Shown: positions 1-11,606, counted from the stretch's first letter. The stretch: DNA of 64,000 bases from Russula earlei (GCA_025769875.1 JAGFNK010000186.1:1-64000); one strand, 5' to 3'. Notes: generated by a model from the sequence alone, not told the origin. Numbers and translations are program-made.

Positions 1-1359
1 AAAGTCTATATCCCAAACAACGACACCCTACGAAAGAAAATTCTGAAATTACATCATGACTCCCTTGCCACCGGACATCCTGGCCAATGGAAAACTTACG
101 AACTAATCAGCCGAAACTATTGGTGGCCAGGAATGCTAACCTATGTCAAAGGTTATGTAGACGGTTGCGCAATTTGCCAAAGTACAAAAAACCGCCCAAA
201 GACAGAAACACCCCTCGTACCAATTACACCAGCTGGAGAAGTATGGAAGAGCATTACCATGGACTTTGTCATGGACCTACCAATTTCACAAGGCTTTGAC
301 AGCCTCCTAGTTGTGGTAGATCGGTTCAGCAAAGCAATAATCATTACCCCCTGCCACAAGACAATCACAGTGGATGAAACAGCAACACTAATCATGAACA
401 ATGTCTGGAGAAGAGTAGGCCTCCCAACACAAATAATATCAGACAGAGGCCCTCAATTTGCAGCAAAAGTCACTCAGGAACTATGGAAGAAATTAAATGT
501 CAAAGTATCATTGAGCACGGCATATCACCCTCAAACAGATGGAGAAACAGAACGAGTTAACCAAGAACTAGAACAATACCTACGAATATTTTGCAACTAC
601 CAAGCGGACAATTGGGCAGAACTAATTCCCTTTATGGAGTTTGCACATAATGCCAGACAACACAGTGCTACAAACAAACCCCCTTTCGAGGTCTGGTATG
701 GCTTTAACCCAACATTTGCTCTGCCCCTTGCTTTTGCATCAAAATTCCCTTCAATCCAAGAAAGACTAACAAGGCTAGACCAACTCAGAGAAGAAGTAGC
801 TGCCTCCCTGAACCGTGCAGCCGAGATCATGAAGCAATCAGGACCCCAAACCTCCACATTTCATTTTAAAGAAGGGGATCAAGTATGGTTGGAAGCCACA
901 AATCTACGAACCACTCACCCAAAAGCAAAACTAGCCCCTCGATGCTAGGGACCATTCAAAGTCATCACTGCCTATCCAGTAAATGTTCGCCTTGAGCTAC
1001 CAAAGTCCTGGAAGATACACCCAGTCTTTCACCATTCCCTGATTAAACCTTACAAAGAAACCACTGCCCACGGTCCTAACTTCTCAAACCCGCCACCGAT
1101 ACTAGTTGAAGGAGAAGAACAATATGAAGTAGAACAGATCTTAAACTCTCGGCTCTCCCCAAACTGCAAAGGGATCCAATACCTAGTTAAATGGAAAGGT
1201 TACACTGCTGCAGAAAACACTTGGGAACTAGCATCTAACCTATCAAAAGCGCCGTTACTTGTTAAAGACTTCCATCGGAAATATCCAAAGGCGCTTAAAA
1301 CAATTCCCACCAGAGTGACCCCTAAAAACAACAACTCTCATCATGACCTCTGTCAATGA
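1..1359 (+). pseudogene. Pol C-terminus: integrase plus chromodomain (family M)
   Basis: Integrase inserts retrotransposon cDNA into chromatin, and the chromodomain is thought to bind histone marks and guide insertion. Reading from base 1, an HHCC zinc finger ends with CAICQ near 170-180. The DDE core follows: MDFVMDL near 260, SDRGPQF near 450, and the glutamate in DGETERVN near 540. A GPF-type segment comes next (HPVFHHSLIKPY), then a chromodomain at about 1120-1300 (YLVKWKGY, ENTWE). The frame runs on to a TGA at 1357-1359 but has one TAG at 946-948 between integrase core and GPF segment. That single nonsense codon makes this copy probably inactive. The N-terminal part is cut by the window edge. 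Confidence 0.9.
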
Positions 1360-1559
1360 CTATCTTTATCCTTGTTACCAACGAACTTTTCAGAGAACCC
1401 CTGCGATCACATGCACTCAATCGACTACAGCTATCCCCAAAGCAATCCATAGAACAAGAAAGAATTCCCCACAAACAAACAGACTTTGACTTCTCATATG
1501 CAAACTACTCCACCTTCCAAAGAAACAAGTTCCTACCATTGCAGGAGCAACAAGTCTAT

Positions 1560-1573
1560 AAAGAGGGGATGAA
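1560..1573 (+). promoter_or_regulatory. Polypurine tract of family M element
   Basis: AAAGAGGGGATGAA sits directly against the LTR start TGTTACG at 1574, the expected position of the plus-strand primer for reverse transcription. The 200 bases between the Pol stop and this tract show no convincing gene. Confidence 0.75.
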
Positions 1574-2406
1574 TGTTACGAACCAAGGCCAGGCCCTGGC
1601 CGTAGATTGTCCTATTTCACTCAAGAAGAGACCTCTCTCACCTTGCATTACCAACTCCCTTCCATTTTCTGGGCTACTATCCCTCCTACGGTACAAGATA
1701 TCGCTATTGCAAAGGCACTATAACACGACCAGGCATCCATTTCCTAATCGGGTAATCATTGCGTGGCAGCCACATGGCCACCCAGCCACCAAGGACCCGA
1801 AACAGCAGCACAAACTCTTAGAAACTGTTGCATAAATCATCTGACGTCATCAAGGCTCCAATGACATCACGGCTGACTGAGCAACTCCACAGTGACCTCA
1901 TAGGCTCACTAAGCGCTCCACAGTGACATCATAATGATGTCATCGCTCCACAATGATCAGTAATGTGCTCAGTAAGCCTGAAACCTGACACAAGCAAGTT
2001 TATGCCTCTGTAGTTCTATTGGATGGTACCAAAGAGTCTAGAATAGTCCCAGTTCTTTGTAATCGACCCTGTACACTGTATATAAGTCCCAATGAAGCAT
2101 GGCAGTCGTCAGACTGTCCATTTGTGATACTCTCATCTTCCTGGGTACTCCCCTGCGACCGCTCAGTCTAAAGATTCCCCTCGCTCCCAAGGTACTCTTC
2201 AACGACTGCCTTGTTTAAAGTCCCCTCGCTACACTGGCCTCCAGCCTTCACCTTTGTCTCTTGCAACACCTACCAGTCCCCACCTGGTACCTCCTCGTCA
2301 TTTGGCTCGTCCTCTTGTTCAACGCCGCCTTCGCTGCGTATCATCTGTTCCGACCCTTGCCCACCTGCTCCTGAGTCCTTAGTGATCAGCAGTACGTGTC
2401 TTGACA
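1574..2406 (+). repeat. 3' LTR, family M (833 bp)
   Basis: Begins TGTTACGAACC and ends GTCTTGACA. A near-full sibling lies at 53734-54562 and partial copies at 3274 and 36890, which fixes the ends. A TATATAAG box at 2079-2086 precedes a leader containing CAGACTGTCCATTTGT, which is shared with LTR family N. Confidence 0.9.
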
Positions 2407-3273
2407 GTTGAGAGCTGGCTGGGCAGCAGAGGTGGAACTGGTATGCGATGAAAGAGAGTTGAAAGCAATGATGCAGGGCTGGAATGGGATGCTGCCTCAC
2501 AGTGGAACACTGTGTGATGATGTTGTTGCACAGCATAGAGCACAGCTAACAGGCCAAGCAACCCACCTTAGAGGTTGTGCTAATGCTCAAGTGATATTGG
2601 GGTGTAGAGCGATGTGTATACTCGTCTACATCTATGGTATTTATACCTCTATGACCCAGGGCTGTTCCTAAGTCCAAAAGAGGTGACTACAGGTGTCCAC
2701 TATATCGCGCATTCAGTGATGCATGATGTGGAAACGTTCTAGACGCAGCATAAGGCTGCATCTTGTGATAGATAGCGTAGTATGCATAACCCTATTGCCA
2801 TAACCGCATATACTAAAGTTCTGTCTAACACGTAACATCTATGAGCAGATCTTGAACCTTGTATGAAGGTCTTTGCCTTCTTTGATCCGTTCGGGTTCCG
2901 GTTCAACAGATGTACTAAAGAATTACCCTGGACAGCCTTGTGAGACAGCCAATGAGCTATACCTGGAAAGTGAAGATCTGTCTGGTGGATATTGTCCTCT
3001 ATGCCTTTTGTTGAATGGTTGACTTCCCCTCTTTGCTACACCACTACCTTTAGCCTTGTGCTTGCGGCAGTCCCTACTCCACATTGGATCATGGCCAAGG
3101 ATGTTCTTGGATAGGCTGCCATCATTGTTGGGCCAATTTTTGGATTCCAGGTTCTGTGTTATGAGATTCAAGACCCATTCAGAAGAACAAAGCTTCTTGT
3201 GAGCATCCTTGACTTCCATCTGGACATTCCTCTCCTCTTGAGGTTCAGGCATAATTAATTTTGGGTTAATACC
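2407..3273 (-). pseudogene. Duplicated fragment of FunK1-like kinase gene
   Basis: Read on the minus strand, 2914-3270 encodes a degenerate C-terminal piece matching the larger FunK1 fragment at 35651-36888 (shared stretches SEWVLNLIT and NILGHDP). The flanking 2407-2523 also matches 35552-35670. The block is therefore a segmental duplicate, now split by an R solo LTR at 2524-2908. Compared with the sibling it has lost CpG sites. FunK1 kinases are a fungal-specific protein-kinase-like family. No kinase core (HRD, DWD) remains in this copy, so it cannot be functional. The family assignment is inherited from the sibling. Confidence 0.6.
2524..2908 (+). repeat. Solo LTR, family R (385 bp)
   Basis: TGTTGCACAGC...GTTCAACA flanked by perfect 5-bp duplications GATGT (2519-2523 and 2909-2913). 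The empty site is visible in the sibling block near 35664-35675. A second copy of exactly 385 bp lies inverted at 47731-48115. No internal region is present. Confidence 0.93.
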
Positions 3274-3345
3274 TGTTGTGAACCAAGGCCAAATTCTGGC
3301 CATGTATCCTATTTCACTCAAAGAAACTTCTCTCACTTCATATTG
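3274..3345 (+). repeat. LTR M fragment, left part
   Basis: TGTTGTGAACC plus about 60 bases matching the start of LTR M. It is broken at TATTG (3341-3345) by a K LTR and resumes after the second TATTG at 20171-20175. The two parts are now 17 kb apart. Confidence 0.85.
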
Positions 3346-3394
3346 TGTTAAGATCTGCTTGATCTTAATACTAGCTCTAGTGAAAGAGTTGCTT
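3346..3394 (-). repeat. LTR K, minus strand, first piece
   Basis: Starts TGTTAAGATC, the reverse complement of the end of the solo LTR K at 31754-32299. It continues after the 15.4-kb insertion at 18754-19102 and again at 20053-20170. Outer duplications TATTG at 3341-3345 and 20171-20175 are perfect. Confidence 0.9.
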
Positions 3395-3982
3395 TGTTAT
3401 GGCATTGTGGCCGTAAGAGCGTTAGCTCAGGGTTCAGTGGGGCCAAGTCCCTGTGACTTGGTTCAAGGGTTCAGTGGGGGCTGGCTCAAAGAGACTGGTT
3501 CAAAAGGGTTTAGCATCTCAAGGCTGAGTCAGGCAATGACTCAGTCTGCAGACAGAGTTGATCTTCTGGTTTTCACAGAAGAGGAGGACGATGAGAGAGA
3601 GGCAGAGGAGGAAGAGGAACACAAAGGTTCCTTGAGGTGTGCTCAGGTCAAGCAAGATGTAAACCAGCACAAGCAAGTTATGATTGAGAGAGTATACAGG
3701 GCAAGGGATGTGACAGGAGATGGGACAAAGCTAAGCTTGGGGCATTCCCCAGCTTCTACAGGTGCTTAAATACTGTATCTAGTGAGGCTGTACAGTACCA
3801 TATGCGGAACAATAGATAATGCTAAACCAATAGCCAAAGGAGCTTGAACAATAGGTGAAACACAAGGATGAAACAATAGGGACCATCAACATCAAGGGAT
3901 GAAACAGTAATCAAGGGGGTGAAAGTAAAGAACAATAAGAAGTGTTTTCAGGGATGAACTGAAAGAGAGGTAGATCATAACA
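3395..3982 (-). repeat. 3' LTR of family A composite (588 bp)
   Basis: On the + strand it reads TGTTATGGC...GATCATAACA. The purine-rich tract on the internal side (3983-3995, minus strand) supports this as the 3' LTR. It resembles the LTR at 18165 more than that at 10987, for example in the shared GAAGTGTTTTCAGGGA near the end. Confidence 0.92.
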
Positions 3983-4012
3983 TCATGCCCCCTTCATGCT
4001 TAGTTCTCCAAA

Positions 4013-5501
4013 CTAATCAGTCTCAGGCCCCAACTCAGGGACATAGTCTCCATCACCCTCAGGCCAAGCGCCTTGAGGGCCCATCGCTTTGGGGCAGTAG
4101 CCTCTGTAACTCTTATGAGTCCTCCTAAGAATGCAGTCTGTCTGACCAACACAGTTAGTGTGAGGTTTGTTACAGTCCTTGTTCCAGTGACCCCTGGTAT
4201 TGCAATGTTTGCAGACATGCTGACACTTTTGTAACTGGTGACGCTGCACCTTGGTCATACATGCAGGGGTAAGAGGGGTATTGGGGGTACCAGCATTGTC
4301 AGAAAACATCTGTGGGAAGTGGGAAGGGGCTCCCATGGGAGCATCGTTTTGAGACTGGTCAACAGTTCGAGGAAGATATTCAAGAGGGGGGGGTCAAAGA
4401 AAGAGGAGGGCGAGTGGGTAGTGGAGGAGAAGAAGAGGTGGACGGTTCTTTTGACTCCTCAATTTTGTCGTAGCTCCCTGCGAGTGAGTAATATGGTCCA
4501 GTGTTGCGGGTGAGACCTCCATCAGTCATCAGGTTGTCGAGTCGGTGACAAACTCGGACAGAAGTGTTATTGGCCCGAAGGCGACTGCGGATGGTGGCGG
4601 TTTCTTTGATATGAGACTGGATCTCATGGAGTCAGTTGGCAAGTTGCCCTTGAAGGACATTCAGGGCCCCTTGGATAGAGACGCGCTTGCCCTCTAAGAC
4701 TTTTAGTTGAAAGGAACTGACATGGAGACGATAGACGTCAGAAAGAGCGCCAGGGTCGTGGAGGTTTTCAAGAGCCTGGGTGGCATCAAAGTGGAAAGGA
4801 TGGTCCTCAATTAGGAGGCGGAGGTCAGAGGCAGTCATGGAAGGGTGGGGTGCAGAGACAATGGGTTGGGCAATGAGCCTTTCTCTGTAAGTGGGCTCTC
4901 CTCGACCCATAGTTCCTAGAAGCATAGGTTCATCATTGTATAGAGCAACATGTAAGTATGGTAGAAGGTGTTTTCATCCATTGATGTGAATGTAGAAAGG
5001 GGGAACATGTGTGTAAGGTTTGTAAACAAACCAAGGGGGGCCAGGGTGAGTAGGGTCTGCCTCAGTTGGGGTAGGTGAAGGGGTTCCTTCGTGGATGGCA
5101 AGCGGGTTGAGGGTGGCAGTGAGGTCCTGGAGTTCGGTCTCTTCTGGGACGATGAAGGTGCATTGGTCAATGATGTGTTGGATGACTTCAGGTGAGAGGG
5201 GCTCTTGTTTGATGGTGGGGGAAGGGGTGAGAATAGGTAGAGGGGACAAGTTAGAAGCGGGGGACGACATGGGAGTATTGTAAGCAGAGGTAGCGTGTTC
5301 GTGGTGCCAAGCTGACCACTCGGAAGGAGTGAGGGTATTTATGGGTACTGACAGTATAATGTGATTCCATATTAAGTCTGTAAGTACTGCCCTTCGTATG
5401 GACAGATGAAACTCTGAAAAATGGGGGTCCATCATAAGAAGTTGAAAGCCGCGGAAGTCACCAGGGGAGAGAATTCTGGAAAAAAAGTTGTTCCCTGGCA
5501 A
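4013..5501 (-). pseudogene. Zinc-knuckle ORF downstream of integrase (family A, degenerate copy)
   Basis: This region lies 3' of the chromodomain, where some retroelements carry an extra or env-like gene. It is a degraded copy of 11607-13280 with at least one frameshift. Near its end a CX2CX4HX4C knuckle is clear (CKHCNTRGHWNKDC), followed by more Cys and His residues and an acidic tail. Upstream parts are Pro/Ser/Thr rich and acidic. There is no signal peptide or membrane segment, so it does not look like an envelope protein. A second nucleocapsid-like or nucleic-acid-binding role is inference. Confidence 0.65.
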
Positions 5502-7288
5502 CTATATTAAAAATGGTGTGCCCATGGTTGGGAATAGTGGGATCATTGACTGAGTAGGAAGGAGGGTTATGTGAATTAACTTGGGGGAGTAAGGTACGTT
5601 GTTGTATCGTAAGTCCTTGAAACTGATGTTCCAGGTTGTCTAGGCTTTCATCTGAGTAATGGGATTCTGTGGGATCAGAGTTAGTAGTAGACATAATGCA
5701 GAGTTTGGTGGGTTGTTGTAGGTGAAACATGGTGATAGCATCCTGAGCATTTTTGAGATTCAAAAGGGGTTCCCATGTGTCTTCTGCTGTGGAGTACCCT
5801 TTCCATCGGACCCTATACTGGAGGCAACCCCTATGGGCACATTGAGTGGTGATTTTTTCAACTTCGTATTCTCCCAAGAGAAGGTCAGGTGGTGGTTCGG
5901 GGAAATTCGGTCCATGTTCAGTTGTTTCTGTGACCGGAGATAAGAGGGAGGCGTGAAACACATTGTGGATGCTCCATTGGGGGGGAAGCTGTAGTTGATA
6001 GGTGACGTGGGAGATTCTTTTGGTGATGATAAAAGGTCCGAACTGTTTGGGGCGGAACTTATGAAATTGATGGGGAGTTTTTAAGTTAGTACCCTCCAAC
6101 CAGACCTTTTGTCCTTCTTCGAAACCCTTGAATTTGGTTTCTTTAACCCAGTTGTCTTGTGTCCTTTTCATTGCTTCTTGGGCCGATTCTCACATGTCCT
6201 TCAGGGCTTGGAGTCGTTCCTGAATTCCTGGGAATTTCGATTTCAGTTGGGTACCAAGTCCTTGTGGGTTGAAGCCAATGAGTAATTCGTAGGGGGTTTG
6301 TTTGGTGGTCATGGACTTATGGGCATTGAAATGGTACTGAGCTATGGGGAGCCAGTGTACCCATTCTTCTTGTTTTTCTCCAGTGTAGATGCAGAGATAC
6401 ATTTCTAGAGTTTGATTGGTTCTTTCAGATTGTCCATTGGTCTGAGGGTGATAGGCAGTGCTCAGGTTTTGGTTGATCCCCAGAATTCGAGAGATTTCTT
6501 TGAATAGGTCGGAGGTGAATCGAGGGTCACGATCGGAAATGATTTTGGAAGGGACTCCAGTCCAAGGGAAGGCATGTCGTAAGAATAATAATTTGGCCAT
6601 TGCCAGGGTTCCCATGTCCTTATGACATGGTATGAATATTGCTGCTTTGGTAGAATCATGGTCAGTGATGGTCATGATAGCGTTGTTTTCTTCTGATAGT
6701 GGAAGATCGACAATCCAGTCGATTGCTATGGTTTGAAACGGTTTCTGAAATTTGGGGGGAACCGGGTAAATTGGGGGATGAATTGGGTGTGTGGACGACT
6801 TGTTGGCTTGACAGGTGGCGCAGCCTCGAATGTAGTCCCTGATGAAGTAGGCCATTTTGGGCCACCAGAAGGATTCTCTTGAATCGAATACAGGGTTCGG
6901 GCATTTCCTGTATGTCCACCAAGGATGCTGTCATGGTAGGTATGTAAAATCTTTCATAAGAGGGGTTCTTGATATGGTACCACCAATTTCCCGTCTTTGA
7001 ATAGTGTGCCTTCTTCTTCCTGAAGACCATGTTTGACCTTCCACATGAGGAGATCCGATTTTTGGTCCTTTTGTTCAGTTAGGACTTGGGTGTAGAGGTC
7101 TTCGGTGTGGAGTGTGTGGATGAAAAGTTTATTGGGGAGTGCTGTGATGTTTTGGTTGTCTCCTGACCCATCATTGTGGTCTGGTCATTGTGACAGAGCA
7201 TCTGCGCGATTAGAAGTCCCGGGTTTGTGATGGATTTCAAACTGATAATCTGCTAGTGTGGAGATGTATCCTGCAATTTTTCGATTAT
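5458..7288 (-). pseudogene. Truncated Pol remnant: RNase H tail, integrase, chromodomain (family A)
   Basis: The minus strand encodes the integrase zinc-finger end (GCATCQ), the core with IDWIVDLP, SDRDPRF and NGQSERTN as DDE positions, a GPF-like segment, and a chromodomain (YRVRWKGY, EDTWEP) near 5790-5870. A TGA splits core from chromodomain near 6190. The 5' end stops abruptly at about 7288 inside RNase H. From there the sequence shares nothing with the sibling at 14870, and only a short GATT microhomology marks the join. It is a broken copy. Confidence 0.85.
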
Positions 7289-7859
7289 TGCCATTTTCAG
7301 TGCACTTGGCGGAGCTTGAATTCCACCCAAATCGGCACAGAAACCCCCTCAAACATGCAGGATAAATATCTCCTTCAAAACAGCTTCAATTCATAGGAAA
7401 TTTATTGTCCCTGAATTGCCTGAATGAGGGCTAGGCAGCCCCATTGTTTTCATGAGATTTGAGTGAGAATTGGTGGAGCTGGACTCAAGCCACCTCCACA
7501 TGTGTATTAGATGAATTACAACTCAAAATCACGGTCTATATCTATTATTTTTCCCTCATGTTGTACCCATGGGCTGTCTTGAGGCAGCCCTATAGTGTTT
7601 TTGACTCAAGTGTTGTGGTGTGCAACGTTGTTTCCAGTGCAATTGGAGTTGCGGCCAGCCACTCATCACCCCTCTCGCCCTCTCGATTCTGACCATCCTT
7701 CTTGTTTTTCACAGACAGAGAGGAGTGGGTTGCAAAGAGGGGTCCTATTCTGAACTCTTTCTACTACAGAGTAGCTAGGGTGTTTTTATACACAGGAGAG
7801 AGGTACTAGAGATGAATGGCATGAAAGTGAATCAAGACTGGTTGAGACAGTCGAGGCGG
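7289..7859. other. Non-coding sequence of unknown origin
   Basis: AT-richer sequence after the breakpoint in the family A element. I see no gene, LTR end, tRNA or inverted terminal repeat here. Confidence 0.4.
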
Positions 7860-9298
7860 TCATGAAAGGCTTGAGACATGAACGCGTCTAGTGTGCCAAG
7901 GCATGCATGCACGTGTGGTCGGTGGCAAAGGCTGGGTGATGCGATTGAGGTCTTGATGTTGCATGCAAGATGGCTTGTGGTGTGCAGTCGGTGGACTGCC
8001 TGGAACGAGAGAGAGGTGGCAAGGGATGAAAGGGAGCTGAGGTGTCAGTCTCATGTCGTGTTGTGTCGCGTTTTCGCATGTGATTTCAAGGCCAGCCATA
8101 ATCTTCCTTACACCTCCCGGGGGCTTGAAACTTTGACCGTCCTCGGTCAAAGCGTCTGAATGCGAGTGTTTTGAGCCTTTCACGTCTGAATTGAGGCGGT
8201 GGTCACGGCTGCTTGTGCTGCGGAAGACGCGAAGGCGGCGATCGGCGATGGTGATGATGGAAGAGGTGAGGGCGATGGGAAACGGAGGCGATGGAGACGA
8301 GGGCGGCGGTGACGAGATGGCGGCTGCATGGTGGTGGTGTTGTCTTGTGGTGGTGGTGGCATGGTCATCTCCATTGCAGGTGGTGGCAGCAGGCGTGGAC
8401 AAGGAGCGAAGGCATAGGCGGTGAGCATGAGTTTGTAGATAGAGACATAGGTGGCGAGGACTCGAGAAAGAGGATGCATGGGGTGGCTTGCGTGGGGGTG
8501 GGATCTGTCGTCTTGCAGCGGCAGTAGTGGGGTCGTCTCCACTGCAGGTGTTGGCAGCAGATGTGGGCGAGAGTGCGCAAATGGATGGGGAGGCAATGTG
8601 GGAGGCAGTGTGCGGTGTGCTGTTGGTGTCGGTGACTGCTTCTCCTGCGGCGGCTTCTGCTCCTGTTGTGGCTTGTTGTGGCTAAGTTCATGGCCGAGGC
8701 CTTCTTGGTCTTCTGGGGTGGTGCTGGTGGTGAGGGGTTGCGACAGTGCGGTGGTGCTGGTGTCACGCAAAACTACTAAGGTGGCAGCTGAGACTGAGAA
8801 GGACTGAGGCTGAGACTGAGAAGGTGGCAGTGGACTGAGCTGGTGCGATGGTGGAGGCGGATGAGGTGGAGGTGACGACTGAGGGCGACGCAGGGGCAAT
8901 GGCGGCTGTGGCTGACAAGGGCATGGCGGTGGTGGCTTGTGAGATGGTGGTGGAGACAGCGGCGTGTGGCACTAAGACATCAGTGGCTGAGGCTGAGGCT
9001 ATGGTGGTGGCTGATGAGACTAAGGTGGCTGGCAAGGCTAAGGGTGCAGTGGCAGTGGTTGACTGATCTGAAGCTGGGGTGACGGAGATGGCTGGCAAAA
9101 CTAGGGGCGTGGTGGCGGCGGCGGTGGCTGAGACTGAGAAGGCTGAGGCTGAGGGCAGGGTGGAGATGGCGGCAGCTGGCAATGCTGGTGCTATGATGGA
9201 CTGGGCTGAACTGATGAGTATGGGTGAGGCTAAGATGGAGACTGATGTGAAGTCGGCAGCTGGCCCAACTGAGGCTACTGTGGCGACAGATGAGGCGA
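7860..9298 (-). other. Low-complexity Pro/Ala/Ser/His-rich block (Gag-linker-like)
   Basis: The minus strand is mostly open in short overlapping frames with strong Pro, Ser, Ala, Thr and His bias. The + strand shows imperfect repeats of GCTGAGGC/GGTGGC type. It continues beyond the S solo LTR at 9299-10173 into 10174-10654 and then into a Gag-like sequence, so the whole probably formed the linker of one foreign Gag protein. A distantly similar GC-rich block lies at 24381-24890. No domain can be recognised. Confidence 0.45.
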
Positions 9299-10173
9299 TG
9301 TTACACCATTTTCCTTTTACGTTTACTTCTTACTGTTTGCTATGGACTGCTTGCTTGTGTACGTCCCTTTACCTACTGGTCTTGTGATCTCTTACGTCTT
9401 GTGATCCTTTCTGTGTTATCATGTGACCCATACACGTCCAGGTAACACTGGATTACTGTTACTTTCCCTTTGTTTGGTTCTCTTTCCATTTATGTTCACT
9501 TCTTAGTTTTGACTGTGCAATGCTGCGCATCTACTGTGCAGCACAGTTACTTGGTTCTGACTCATTCGTGGCCTCATTCCTATGACTCCTACTTATTATG
9601 ACTCCTACTATACTAGTAGCACAGTCAAAGCGCAGCTATTGCTGCGCTTCTCCTGTATATATAAGCTCAGTACTTTGTGACCAAAGCCCTAAGCTTGGTC
9701 TCTTGTAGAATCCAACCTACTCTTGTCCAAACATATCAACCCACTTCACTCTCACAAACTTAACCCACAACTACCTCTCCATTTCATCAACTCTCAACAC
9801 ACCATCTACCATCTACTCTTCGCCTTTCCCTTCCTTCCCTAAGAGTCTCTCTTCACTCACCTGAGAAGAGCTCTCCTCCTTTAAGACCTACCTTCCTCTA
9901 CTCTCTCTGCGTTGTTCAAGGTCCCGACGGACTTGAACGCATATAGCTAGTGGAACCAGCCATAGTCTATCCCATTACAAACTTACCCTAGCTTCTCAAC
10001 GGACCGAGTCGTACTAGGAAGGGTCTATTGGCCATAACCTGTTTAGCATAAAACACTTCGACCGCTGCAGGGATCCTTACTCATTATACACGGGAACCAG
10101 CCCGTTTCTTGAATACCTCTCTATTATCGACTTGCTTTCTGCTTGTGAACTGACACGGCTAGTTACCGTGACA
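9299..10173 (+). repeat. Solo LTR, family S (875 bp)
   Basis: TGTTACACC...TACCGTGACA with perfect duplications GGCGA at 9294-9298 and 10174-10178. A TATATATAAG box at 9656-9665 gives the + orientation. It interrupts the low-complexity block. It is the only member of this family in the window. Confidence 0.92.
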
Positions 10174-10986
10174 GGCGACGGACGAGACTGAGGGCGACGA
10201 GATGACTGAGGGCGTGGGAGTGGATGAGACGAAGGCGGGGGTGGCAGATGAGGCTGTGAGGGCTGAAGTGGTGGGCGGTGCTAAAACGTCGGTGGGTGAG
10301 GTTGAGATGGTGGTTGTGCATGGAGCTGAGACAGTGGCCATAGCAGGCGACACTGAGGGCACAGGAGCTGGTTGGGCAAAGATGGGGACAGTGGCGATAG
10401 GTGATGTCACAGCTGAGGCTATGGTGGCGGGGACAGATGAGGTGGCGACGATGGTGAATGTGGGCGATGCTGGGATGGCAAGGGCAGGTGGAGCTGAGGC
10501 AATGATGGCTGGCGAGTCGAGGATGGCGGTGGTGAACCAGGTGATGGGAATGGTGAACAAGGTGGGAACTGCAGGGACAATGGGCAAGGCAGGTGAGGCA
10601 GAGGCGATGGTGCACGATGTAGGGACGGAGGCTGGAGCAGGCATGGGCACAGGGTATGTGTAGTCATCTTCCTCTTCATCTGCAGAGCAGAGTTGGCATT
10701 CCCGCTGAATGTCACAGGAACACTGAGAGCATATCTTGACTAGTGTGTCGAATACTTCTCAGAAATGGACAAAGTGCCTCTGCTGTTTGTTTGGGTGCCA
10801 GGGGCTGAGATGTTGGGAGACCATCTGGCAGTCGTCCGGGTGGAGTCCGAGCCAGAATGACTCATTGCAATCTTTGTAGCACAGGCAGCACGCATGGACG
10901 AGGGGACCACAGATTGCCCTGAAACTCTGGTAGTATTCATCTATGTCTTCCCGGTCACACATGTGGAGTCTTGATGAGGAGGCGAT
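10174..10986 (-). pseudogene. Gag-like fragment with low-complexity tail
   Basis: From 10970 down, the minus strand encodes a segment with DEYYQSFRAICGPLV and FWLGLHPDDC, followed by HPNK. This composition resembles the capsid-type Gag region of large basidiomycete Ty3/Gypsy elements. After a frame break the sequence has a Cys-rich stretch and acidic residues and enters a Pro/Ala/Ser-rich linker that continues past the S LTR. The N-terminal side is cut at 10986 by the LTR at 10987. Family assignment rests on my recognition of the motif pattern only. Confidence 0.5.
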
Positions 10987-11576
10987 TGTTACGGCGTTGC
11001 GGCCATAAGAGCGTTAGCTCAAAGTTCAGTGGGGCCAAGTCCCTGTGACTTGGTTCAAGGGTTCAATGGGGGCTGGCTCAAAGAGACCGGATCAAGGGTT
11101 TAGCGTCTCAAGGCTGAGTCAGACAATGACTCAGTCCACAGACAGAGTCGATCTTCTGGTTTCACAGAAGAGGAGGACGATGAGAGAGAGGCAGAGGAGG
11201 AAGAGGAACACAAGGGTTCCTTGAGGTGTACTCAGGTCAAGCAAGATGTAAGCCAGCACAAGCAAGTTGTGATTGAGAGAGTATACAGGGCAAGGGATGT
11301 GACAGGAAATGGGACAAAGCTAAGCTTGGGGCATTCCTCAGCTTCTACAGGCGCTTAAATACTGTATCTAGTGAGGCTGTACAGTACCATATGCGGAACA
11401 ATAGATAATGCTAAACCAATAGCAAAAGGAACTCGAACAATAGGTGAAACACAAGGATGAAACAATAAGGACCATCAGTATCAAGGGATGAAACTGTAAC
11501 TAAGGGGACGGGGGTGAAAGTAAAGAACAATAAGGGAAGTTTTAGGGACGAACTGAAAGAGGGGTAGATCATGACA
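10987..11576 (-). repeat. Middle LTR of family A composite (590 bp)
   Basis: Reads TGTTACGGCG...ATCATGACA on the + strand. On the internal side the minus strand has the purine tract GAGGGGGGCATGA, so it is a 3' LTR for the region to its right. Its left flank GCGAT matches neither outer flank. Confidence 0.9.
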
Positions 11577-11606
11577 TCATGCCCCCCTCATGCTTAGTTC
11601 TCCGAA

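Larger units (their letters stand above)
1..2406 (+). mobile_element. Ty3/Gypsy chromovirus, family M, 3' half
   Basis: The window opens inside the Pol reading frame of an LTR retrotransposon. The order is integrase zinc finger, integrase core, chromodomain, stop, short 3' leader, polypurine tract and LTR. This order is that of chromoviral Ty3/Gypsy elements. The 5' half lies outside the window. The base after the LTR begins GTTGA. The related uninterrupted sequence near 35552 reads GTCGA there, so this is probably the target duplication. Confidence 0.9.

Noticed and set aside
1356..1835. 159-codon frame after the family M Pol stop
   Set aside because: Crosses the polypurine tract and the LTR boundary, has no domain, and overlaps the Pol stop.
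3419..3475. A-box-like (TAGCTCAGGG) and B-box-like (GGTTCAAGGG) words on the + strand of LTR A
   Set aside because: Spacing is tRNA-like, but no cloverleaf forms and the strand is antisense to the element. Probably chance, although present in all LTR A copies.
3278..3769. 163-codon + strand frame through LTR A
   Set aside because: Runs from an M LTR scrap across a K LTR scrap into LTR A. The parts are unrelated insertions, so the frame is fortuitous.
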